Below are positions 1-5,303 of a DNA stretch of 5,303 bases, one piece after another. The stretch is from positions 1 to 5,303 of the forward strand of contig JAESTB010000195.1 of assembly GCA_016763815.1 (NCBI GenBank), in the 5' to 3' direction. A model generated the notes under the pieces. It ran no database searches, had not been told where the DNA came from, and saw nothing but the letters and a program-made list of their open reading frames with translations. The stretch comes from Arenicella sp. GTDB taxonomy: Bacteria > Pseudomonadota > Gammaproteobacteria > Arenicellales > Arenicellaceae. How positions within the stretch are numbered: the first letter of the stretch is position 1; the number at the start of each line of letters is the position of its first letter. The position numbers and the translations under genes were made by a program.

Positions 1-3000
1 GTGTGAAATATGGCAAACGCTATTAGAGGTTGATCAGGTTGGTATAACGGATAGCTTTTTTGAGTTAGGAGGGCATTCGTTGTTAGCGATGCGTCTAATT
101 AGCGAGGTGCGCAGTAGATTTAAGGTGGAAGTCTCGGTCGGCGATGTTTTTACCACCATGCAACTCTCGGAGCTAGCCGCATTGATTGAATCAACCGCGC
201 AGATCGCCGAGCTAGAAACGATTGATCTAGTCGACCGGTCTGCAGCCTCACTTTCATTGTCTTACGCTCAAGAGCGTTTATGGTTTATTGACCAGATGAT
301 AGGCGGTTCAGCTCATTATAATATGCCACTTGCCCTGCGAGTTAGTGGCTTGTTCGATGTGTCCTTGGCGGAACAAGCACTTCATCAGCTTATCGCTCGT
401 CATGAACCGTTGCGAACTGTCTATAGGCAAACGCAAGAGGGTGCAGTTCAGCGAATTGTCGATGATTTTCGGTTTCATTTAAGCCAACATGATATCAGTC
501 AGTCGTCAGCGGCTGAACAGTTCAATACAATTGCCGAGCATGCTGACTCTGATGCTGGCCTAGCCTTTGATCTCGAGCATGACTTGATGCTGCGGGCACA
601 CTATCTGCGGGTGTCGAGCGATAGCGGCGTGCTGTTGTTTAATATGCATCACATTGCGGCAGATGGGTGGTCGATTGATATTTTGGTACGTGAGTTCACC
701 ACGGTCTATCAATCATTGCTGTCAGGGGTTGAGGCGCCATTGGCATCACTGCCGATTCAATACGCAGACTACGCCCATTGGCAGCGCCAGCAATTAAGCA
801 ATCATAAGCTCGATACACAGCTCGAATACTGGCAAACGCAACTTGCTGAGTTACCCGCGGTGCACAGCTTGCCCTTAGATTTTGCGCGCCCAGAACACCA
901 GAGCTTTAACGGTGCAGTGCACAGCGTTAGCGCTGATGAGGCGCTGCTAGCTAAATTGAAGGCCTTGGCGTTAGCCAATGATATGACCTTGTTCATGCTA
1001 TTGCAGGGAGCGTTTTCATTATTGTTAGCGCGGCACTCTAAGCACTCAGATATTGTCATCGGCACGCCGATGGCGAACCGCTTACATAAAGAAGTAGATG
1101 GCTTGATTGGCTTTTTCGTGAATACCCTGGTATTGCGCACTGATGTGTCGCAGGCAGGCACTTTGTCTGACTATTTTGCGCAGCTGAAAACGATCAATGT
1201 TGATGCGCAAACGAATCAATTAATTCCATTCGATTACTTAGTTGAGCGCTTGAATCCGGCTAGAAGCACGTCCTATTCACCGTTGTTTCAAGTCATGTTC
1301 AGTATGAATCTGGATCAAGGGCGTTCTCAGATTTCACTAGAGGGTGTCGAATTTGAAGCCTTGGATAATGAAGAGGTTCGAGCAAAGTTCGAGCTGAGTT
1401 TGAACGTCATTGAGTCTGTTGATGGTTTACGGTTATCGTTTGAATACAATACTGATTTATTTAGACAAGAGACGGTAGCCCGCTTAGGCGATCACTTGCT
1501 GAAATTATTGCACGGTTTTGTTGAGAGTGAGCAAGCTCTTAACCATAGTGTCAGTCGCTTACCGATGCTCAGCGAGCAAGAGACTGACTATTTGATAACT
1601 GAGCTGAATACTACCGAGTCAGTTTACCCAGCGGACCAATGCATTCATGAATTGTTTGAAGCGAGGGCGGCATCGAATCCAGAGGCCGTGGCGCTGGTGT
1701 GTGAAGGCCAAGAGCTGAGCTATGGTGAGCTAAATGAGCGTTCAAATCGATTAGCGCATTATCTGCTCGAACAAGGAGTTAAGCCGGATACCTTGGTCGG
1801 TTTGTGCGTTGAGCGTTCGCTGGAAATGGTGGTGGGTATTCTGGCTATTTTAAAAGCCGGCGGCGCGTATCTGCCACTAGACCCAAGCTATCCTGAGGCT
1901 AGGTTGAGCTATATGCTCAGCGATTCAGCGGTTGATTTACTGCTGACTCAGAGCCACTTGGTCGAACGGGTGCCGGTAACCGAGCAGGCCTTGGTGTTAT
2001 TAGACGATGATGGTGTGATCTCATCACAACCATCAACTAATCTTGCTAGCGATGAGCTGGGTCTGACGTCACATCACTTGGCCTACGTCATTTACACCTC
2101 AGGCTCGAGTGGTCAGCCAAAAGGCGTCATGGTTGAACACCGCAATGTGGTGTCACTTGTGGTTAATGTTGATTACCTTGCCTTGTCATCGGCAACGGTT
2201 CTATTACAGCATTCGTCAATCTCCTTCGATGCCGCCACCTTTGAGTTGTGGGCGGCTTTATTGAACGGTGGCCGAATGGTGATCCAAGCAGACGGCTTGA
2301 TCGACATAGCCTCTTTAAGTGATTTTATTGACGCCAACTCAATCAATACCGCCTGGATGACATCCGGCCTGTTTGATCAGTTTGCGACTTTGAATAATCG
2401 CCCTTTAGCGAGCATGAAAACCCTATTGGTGGGGGGTGATGTGGTTAATCGCGACTCGGTTGAACGGGTACAGTCAATTAATCCAACATTGTCTATCATT
2501 AACGGTTATGGGCCAACGGAATGCGCCACCTTCAGTTGTAGCTACCGGATAAACGCCGGAGACGGTTCAGTGCCTATCGGCAAACCGCTGACAAACCGCA
2601 GTGCCTTTGTATTAGACCATAATCGTTGCCTTGCACCGCTCGGCGCGGTAGGCGAACTGTATGTTGGCGGCGCGGGCGTGGCGCGTGGCTATTTGCATCA
2701 AGCCGAGTTAACCCAACAGAAATTTATTGCCAATCCCTTTAGTCAAGACGCGGGTGCTCGGCTTTACAAAACCGGTGATTTGGTGCGTTGGCTACCCGAT
2801 GGCAATTTGCAGTTTATCGGCCGCAATGACGATCAGGTAAAGGTTCGCGGTTTTCGCATAGAACTTGATGAAGTAAGGTCGTCATTACTGGCTGTAGCCG
2901 GTGTTCAAGATGCAGTAGTGGTGGCTCGAGATGAACCGAGTCGACTGGTGGCCTATGTGATGGCTGACGCTACTTCTGGGGCCAGTGTCGACCAGTCGTT

Positions 3001-4312
3001 ATTGCTTGAGCAATGCCGCACTCATTTGCAACTAAATCTGCCAGCGCACACGGTTCCATCACTCTTTATGTTGTTAAGCGAAATTCCGTTAACGGCAAAC
3101 GGCAAGGTCGATCGTAAGGGCTTGCCAGAGCCAGATGCCAGTCTAGGTCAAGCCGAGTACCTGGCACCGAGTACCGAGGTTGAAAAGAAATTATGCGAGA
3201 TTTGGCAACAGTTGTTGGGCGTAGAGCAGGTGGGTGTCACCGATAATTTCTTCGAACTAGGCGGCCATTCGCTGCTGGCTATTAAGATGATACCGCCGAT
3301 TCGTGAAGCGCTCAGCAATACAAATAATCGGCGTCAGCCGCTTAGACGCTTTTCCATTTCGATCGTTTTTCGATACCCAACGATTACAGAATTACTAGCT
3401 TACTTATATGGCTATCATAGTACTGGCAGTGAACATAGTATCGGCAGTAAATATAGTACCAGCAGTGAACATAGCACCGGCAGTGAAAACCCAGTTAAAA
3501 TCAACGCTGTTAGCGAAGGGCCTAAACTATTTATATTTCATGAAATATCGGGGCTGGTGTCGCCCTCATTTGCGCTTGCGGACGCCATTGGCGACCGATT
3601 GCCGGTCTATGCTTTTGAAGCAGTCGGCAACATTGAATTAGCCAAGGATTGCACCAGCATTCGGTCGTTAGCGAAAAAATATAAAGCAGACATAAAAACA
3701 GTTCAGCCAAAAGGGCCTTATCATTTAACCGGTTGGTCACTCGGCGGTAATATTGCCTATGAAGTAGCAGCACAATTGCTAGCTGAGGGAGAAACGGTTG
3801 GCTTTTTAGGTTTAATTGATTCTTATAAAAGAGACAGTTTCACTGCTTGGGACGTCGAGCAATTTCGCCGCGAGGTATTTGATCGACAGAAGCAGATTGT
3901 TAAATCTGCTGAGCTAGAGACTATGCTGTCAGATTTCGAGATAGGTGAGAAAATCCCTTTAATAAATAAACAAGATAAGCTGACGATATTAAATCGTTAC
4001 GCACAAGAAAATGGCAATGAAGGCGAATTAGAAACCGCAAGTTATGCCATTGAACTATTGAACGCGTATCACGCGTTGACCATATGCACGAATCGACATT
4101 TTGAAAAAGAGCCTCTTAAAATGGTGGTGAATTTATATGCCGCAACTAACGACGATACTGATATGAGTGAGTCATGGATCAAGTTCTTAGAGCAAACTCC
4201 CTCAGTAAAGAAAATTAAAAGTACTCATCAAACAATTATTCAGCGGCCATACGTAGACGATATCGCCGATGACATTGTGCGCACATTGATGGAAAAGCGA
4301 ACTAGGCCTTGA
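1..4312 (+). CDS. Nonribosomal peptide synthetase, terminal module (T-C-A-T-TE), 5'-partial
   Basis: This is the C-terminal 1436 residues of a multimodular NRPS that builds a peptide by the thiotemplate mechanism in the cytoplasm. The first complete codon is at 2-4, and the frame is open to the left edge in the middle of a carrier domain, so the real start is upstream. TTG at 80 and ATG at 89 lie just after the phosphopantetheine serine and cannot be starts. Domain order, counting the codon at 2-4 as residue 1: T (1-63), C (83-520), A (542-1045), T (1052-1135), repeat linker (1139-1162), TE (1173-1436). The stop is TGA at 4310-4312. The fused TE marks the last module. No epimerization, methylation or cyclization domain is visible. 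The next gene, a type II thioesterase on the same strand 143 bp downstream, fits a biosynthetic cluster. The product is unknown; the final residue is predicted to be valine. The NRPS assignment is very secure; no gene symbol can be justified. Confidence 0.98.
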   Translation, partial: CEIWQTLLEVDQVGITDSFFELGGHSLLAMRLISEVRSRFKVEVSVGDVFTTMQLSELAALIESTAQIAELETIDLVDRSAASLSLSYAQERLWFIDQMIGGSAHYNMPLALRVSGLFDVSLAEQALHQLIARHEPLRTVYRQTQEGAVQRIVDDFRFHLSQHDISQSSAAEQFNTIAEHADSDAGLAFDLEHDLMLRAHYLRVSSDSGVLLFNMHHIAADGWSIDILVREFTTVYQSLLSGVEAPLASLPIQYADYAHWQRQQLSNHKLDTQLEYWQTQLAELPAVHSLPLDFARPEHQSFNGAVHSVSADEALLAKLKALALANDMTLFMLLQGAFSLLLARHSKHSDIVIGTPMANRLHKEVDGLIGFFVNTLVLRTDVSQAGTLSDYFAQLKTINVDAQTNQLIPFDYLVERLNPARSTSYSPLFQVMFSMNLDQGRSQISLEGVEFEALDNEEVRAKFELSLNVIESVDGLRLSFEYNTDLFRQETVARLGDHLLKLLHGFVESEQALNHSVSRLPMLSEQETDYLITELNTTESVYPADQCIHELFEARAASNPEAVALVCEGQELSYGELNERSNRLAHYLLEQGVKPDTLVGLCVERSLEMVVGILAILKAGGAYLPLDPSYPEARLSYMLSDSAVDLLLTQSHLVERVPVTEQALVLLDDDGVISSQPSTNLASDELGLTSHHLAYVIYTSGSSGQPKGVMVEHRNVVSLVVNVDYLALSSATVLLQHSSISFDAATFELWAALLNGGRMVIQADGLIDIASLSDFIDANSINTAWMTSGLFDQFATLNNRPLASMKTLLVGGDVVNRDSVERVQSINPTLSIINGYGPTECATFSCSYRINAGDGSVPIGKPLTNRSAFVLDHNRCLAPLGAVGELYVGGAGVARGYLHQAELTQQKFIANPFSQDAGARLYKTGDLVRWLPDGNLQFIGRNDDQVKVRGFRIELDEVRSSLLAVAGVQDAVVVARDEPSRLVAYVMADATSGASVDQSLLLEQCRTHLQLNLPAHTVPSLFMLLSEIPLTANGKVDRKGLPEPDASLGQAEYLAPSTEVEKKLCEIWQQLLGVEQVGVTDNFFELGGHSLLAIKMIPPIREALSNTNNRRQPLRRFSISIVFRYPTITELLAYLYGYHSTGSEHSIGSKYSTSSEHSTGSENPVKINAVSEGPKLFIFHEISGLVSPSFALADAIGDRLPVYAFEAVGNIELAKDCTSIRSLAKKYKADIKTVQPKGPYHLTGWSLGGNIAYEVAAQLLAEGETVGFLGLIDSYKRDSFTAWDVEQFRREVFDRQKQIVKSAELETMLSDFEIGEKIPLINKQDKLTILNRYAQENGNEGELETASYAIELLNAYHALTICTNRHFEKEPLKMVVNLYAATNDDTDMSESWIKFLEQTPSVKKIKSTHQTIIQRPYVDDIADDIVRTLMEKRTRP
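2..190 (+). other. Carrier (T/PCP) domain of the preceding module, C-terminal part
   Basis: This domain carries the growing peptide as a thioester on a phosphopantetheine arm. The visible part contains the core motif FFELGGHSLL, and the serine that takes the cofactor is residue 26 (codon 77-79). Only the start of the domain is cut off by the window edge. A linker of about 20 residues joins it directly to the C domain, with no epimerization domain between. The chain it donates is therefore expected to end in an L-residue, unless the upstream A domain loads a D-amino acid. Confidence 0.95.
248..1561 (+). other. Condensation (C) domain, LCL-like
   Basis: It catalyses peptide bond formation between the upstream peptidyl carrier and the aminoacyl carrier downstream. 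Visible core motifs in order: C1-type LSYAQERLWF near residues 86-95; C2-type RHEPLRT; the active-site motif HHIAADG at residues 216-222 (647-667), with the second His (217) as the presumed catalytic base; YADYAHWQ (C4); IGFFVNTLVLR at 369-379 (C5); and SPLFQVMF (C7). The N-terminal motif resembles the class that accepts an L-configured donor, not the D-donor class, which usually carries a Q-x-GMLFH-like motif. The extra motif of dual epimerization/condensation domains was not seen. The C6 region reads TNQLIPFDYL where family members usually have an HQ-x-x-PFE pattern. The active-site motif is intact, so the domain should be functional. Confidence 0.95.
1625..3136 (+). other. Adenylation (A) domain, predicted to select valine
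   Basis: It activates an amino acid with ATP and loads it on the following carrier. Core motifs in order: LSYGELN (A1), LKAGGAYLPLDPSYP (A2), the phosphate-binding loop YTSGSSGQPKG at residues 698-708 (A3), FDAATFELW (A4), NGYGPTE (A5), GELYVGGAGVARGY (A6), YKTGDL (A7), GRNDDQVKVRGFRIEL (A8), and NGKVDRK with catalytic Lys1035 (A10). Aligned by eye to the gramicidin S synthetase GrsA pocket, the ten specificity residues are Asp743, Ala744, Phe747, Trp785, Leu809, Gly811, Gly835, Thr843, Phe844 and Lys1035. The known valine code is D-A-F-W-I-G-G-T-F-K; only Ile to Leu differs. Valine is the first choice; a related branched residue such as isoleucine is less likely. The A9 region reads LPAHTVPS instead of the usual LP-x-YMVPS form. 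Confidence 0.93.
3158..3406 (+). other. Carrier (T/PCP) domain of the terminal module, enlarged
   Basis: It holds the valine loaded by the A domain, then the full-length peptide, and passes it to the TE. The core motif is FFELGGHSLLA and the phosphopantetheine serine is residue 1090 (3269-3271). From that serine to the next conserved VF, this domain has 34 residues, against 25 in the first carrier of the window. The extra nine or so residues are rich in Asn and Arg (NTNNRRQPLRR). The segment after the serine contains a Pro-Pro pair (MIPPIREAL) where the first carrier has LISEVRSRF. The change may be an adaptation of a carrier that docks with a TE; that is inference. Confidence 0.93.
3416..3487 (+). 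repeat. Four tandem 18-bp repeats coding a hexapeptide linker between T and TE
   Basis: Four direct, gapless copies lie at 3416-3433, 3434-3451, 3452-3469 and 3470-3487. The consensus is CATAGTACCGGCAGTGAA. In the NRPS frame they encode HSTGSE, HSIGSK, YSTSSE and HSTGSE, a polar segment rich in Ser, Gly and charged residues. It lies just after the last carrier domain and about 30 residues before the TE fold begins. The unit length is a multiple of three, so gain or loss of a copy keeps the frame. The likely role is a flexible tether between carrier and TE, expanded by replication slippage. It has no spacers, so it is not a CRISPR array. Confidence 0.95.
3518..4309 (+). other. Type I thioesterase (TE) domain, chain release
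   Basis: This alpha/beta-hydrolase domain takes the finished peptide from the last carrier as an acyl ester and releases it by hydrolysis or macrocyclization. The nucleophile elbow is GWSLGG with Ser1246 (3737-3739). The acid is probably Asp1273 in LGLIDSY (3818-3820); the 27-residue Ser-Asp spacing equals what I recall for the surfactin TE. The base is probably His1409 in STHQTII (4226-4228). The Asp-His distance is 136 residues, longer than the roughly 100 I recall for surfactin TE, which suggests a larger lid region. The oxyanion-hole loop after the first strand reads HEISG at residues 1180-1184, where an HP-x-GG pattern is more usual. This part of the gene is clearly more AT-rich than the A domain. 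All triad residues are present, so it should be active; the product's shape cannot be read from it. Confidence 0.92.
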
Positions 4313-4455
4313 AGGGGTCTTATTAGTGAGTTTTTTGGCAGACAAATAACTAAATTTTAGCGTCGGCTGCGAGCCTCAGAAAATTAAGTTTTTGAGCTTA
4401 CATCGGCTATCATTTTTGTAAAAAACAATATCATGTCGTTGACAAGGTTGTTAGA
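4313..4455 (+). other. Intergenic gap between NRPS and type II thioesterase
   Basis: This AT-rich gap of 143 bp contains no RNA gene or convincing terminator. A weak, bulged hairpin can be drawn at 4372-4398 but no T-run follows it. Hexamers TATCAT resembling a -10 box occur at 4408 and 4429, but neither has a -35 partner at proper spacing. The gap leaves open whether the thioesterase gene is read through from the NRPS or has its own promoter. An eight-codon frame begins at ATG 4433 and overlaps the next start. Confidence 0.6.
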
Positions 4456-4458
4456 TTG
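4444..4458 (+). promoter_or_regulatory. Ribosome-binding site and TTG start of the type II thioesterase
   Basis: AAGG at 4444-4447 lies 8 nt before TTG at 4456-4458. This decides the start: reading upstream in the same frame reaches a stop at 4393-4395 with no other ATG, GTG or TTG, and the next in-frame ATG is codon 60, well past the conserved FPYAGG motif. The ATG at 4433 is in another frame. Confidence 0.7.
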
Positions 4459-5202
4459 AAAAAGAACAAACTCTTTATTATCCCGAAGCCTCAAATCTCT
4501 GCGAGACTCAGACTGTTTTTATTCCCGTATGCGGGTGGGTCGGCATCTACCTATACTCATTGGGCTAAATTGTTTGACGATAATCTGAATATAGAATTGG
4601 TTTTGGTTCAGCTTCCTGGCCGGGGGTCGAGAATGACCGAACCGTTACATCAGACAATGCAATCAATGGTGTCTGAATTAGTAGAGCATGCATCGTATAT
4701 AACTAGCCGCCCTTATATTTTATTTGGTCACAGTCTTGGTGGAAAAATAGCCTATGAATTGGCGTGTAAGCTGAGAACTCTGGGCCTACCATCTGCAAAG
4801 TATCTGATTGCTTCGGCTAGCGGTGCACCTCATTTACCATACCGGACTGCCCCAATCCATAACCTTCCTCACGATGACTTTATAAGCGAGCTTGAGAAAC
4901 TCAATGGTACACCACAAGAAATATTGTCAAATAGTGAGCTACTCGAATTTTTGATTCCCTTACTACGTGCTGACTTCAAGGTCGCCGCCGAATATCAAGC
5001 CGAAGTAACTCCTTTAGCGTGTCCGATCATGGTCTTGGGCGGCACTGATGATGTGGAAATAGGTTTAGACAAACTTAATGCATGGGCCGATCTCTCGGAA
5101 GCCAAAATGACCTTGCAGTTTATTCCGGGCGGCCATTTTTTTATAAACCATAACGAAGCCTTAGTAGTGCAAAAAATATTGTCTGTAATAGACGAGTTCT
5201 AA
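4456..5202 (+). CDS. Type II thioesterase (stand-alone editing hydrolase of the NRPS)
   Basis: This complete 248-residue alpha/beta-hydrolase belongs to the type II thioesterase family (surfactin SrfD, RifR type). Family members act in trans in the cytoplasm, removing wrong or stalled acyl groups from carrier domains and so restoring a blocked synthetase. Visible motifs: LFLFPYAGGSAS at residues 20-31, the family's oxyanion-loop signature; LPGRGSR at 53-59; nucleophile elbow GHSLGG with Ser93 (4732-4734); GGTDD with probable catalytic Asp199; and GGHFFI with His227. The spacings Ser93-Asp199-His227 match those I recall for RifR (94, 200, 228). Length is typical, and there is no signal peptide or membrane segment. 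The start is TTG with an AAGG site 8 nt upstream. It follows the NRPS on the same strand, so co-expression is likely. It is AT-rich, like the TE end of the NRPS. The family call is very secure; its actual substrates are unknown. Confidence 0.96.
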   Translation: MKKNKLFIIPKPQISARLRLFLFPYAGGSASTYTHWAKLFDDNLNIELVLVQLPGRGSRMTEPLHQTMQSMVSELVEHASYITSRPYILFGHSLGGKIAYELACKLRTLGLPSAKYLIASASGAPHLPYRTAPIHNLPHDDFISELEKLNGTPQEILSNSELLEFLIPLLRADFKVAAEYQAEVTPLACPIMVLGGTDDVEIGLDKLNAWADLSEAKMTLQFIPGGHFFINHNEALVVQKILSVIDEF

Positions 5203-5303
5203 AAATTAATTTCGTATTAACCGATTTTATTTGCAGCAATATTATTCTGTATTTGCTTTCACGGCTGATGAGACGATGATAATGAGCCATCCATATATGT
5301 CCA
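5203..5303 (+). other. AT-rich flank after the type II thioesterase
   Basis: These 101 bp to the right edge contain no gene I can support. A five-pair, AT-only hairpin (TTAAT/ATTAA around TTCGT, 5206-5220) follows the stop but has no GC stem or following T-run, so it is not a convincing terminator. Frames from ATG at 5276 and 5282 stay open to the edge and could be the start of a further gene, but only about nine codons are visible. Confidence 0.4.

Noticed and set aside
80..91. TTG at 80 or ATG at 89 as the NRPS start codon
   Set aside because: The same frame is open to the left edge and already encodes a carrier core (FFELGGHS) upstream of and across this point, so the gene clearly begins outside the window.
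802..1161. Open frame of 119 codons on the minus strand
   Set aside because: It lies wholly within the condensation domain, antisense to conserved motifs, and its Cys/Ser-rich translation resembles no known protein. It is a shadow.
3416..3487. CRISPR array
   Set aside because: The units are 18 bp, directly adjacent with no spacers, in frame with the synthetase and within its coding region.
3408..3773. Overlapping open frames, one on the plus strand (3408-3641) and one on the minus strand (3531-3773)
   Set aside because: Both overlap the carrier-TE junction, which reads well in the NRPS frame. The repetitive start of the plus-strand one is just the 18-bp repeat read in another frame.
4372..4398. 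Hairpin as a transcription terminator between the two genes
   Set aside because: The stem needs two bulges and is mostly A-T, and no run of T follows. It would not make a good intrinsic terminator.
4439..4444. Perfect TTGACA hexamer as a -35 promoter box
   Set aside because: No -10-like sequence lies 16-18 bp downstream, where the sequence is AAGAAC-like and already coding. It overlaps the ribosome-binding site and is probably chance.
5265..5303. CTGATGAG resembling the hammerhead ribozyme core
   Set aside because: The required GAAA element and matching stems are not visible before the window ends, so this is a chance octamer on present evidence.
5276..5303. Start of another gene at ATG 5276 or 5282
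   Set aside because: Only about nine codons (MIMSHPYMS) are visible, with no clear ribosome-binding site and no recognizable motif; the window is too short to support a call.

Overview
The window holds the 3' end of a large nonribosomal peptide synthetase (NRPS) gene and, after it on the same strand, a complete small gene for a stand-alone type II thioesterase. The NRPS frame is already open at the left edge, so its true start and earlier modules lie upstream. The visible 1436 residues read: end of a carrier (T) domain, condensation (C), adenylation (A), second carrier (T), and a C-terminal type I thioesterase (TE). This is the last, chain-releasing module of an assembly line, plus the carrier that hands it the growing chain.

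Layout: 1-4312 NRPS (partial); 3416-3487 four in-frame copies of an 18-bp repeat in the linker between the last carrier and the TE; 4313-4455 a 143-bp AT-rich gap; 4456-5202 type II thioesterase, starting at TTG behind an AAGG ribosome-binding site; 5203-5303 AT-rich flank with no gene I can support.

How the genes work together: the upstream carrier presents the peptidyl thioester. The C domain has motifs of the class that joins two L-residues and condenses the chain with the amino acid loaded on the second carrier. The ten specificity residues of the A domain read D-A-F-W-L-G-G-T-F-K, close to the well-known valine code, so the last residue is predicted to be valine. No epimerization or methylation domain is visible. 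The fused TE then releases the product by hydrolysis or cyclization; the sequence does not say which. The separate thioesterase probably clears misloaded or stalled carriers.

Organism: the base composition is mixed (about 53% GC in a 300-bp stretch of the A domain, about 39% in a 300-bp stretch of the TE, hand counted). The protein style suggests a Gram-negative bacterium, probably a gammaproteobacterium; this is a weak inference. Apart from the repeat-bearing linker, an enlarged final carrier and a few motif deviations, this is a conventional NRPS terminus. I see no evidence for an undescribed type of system.
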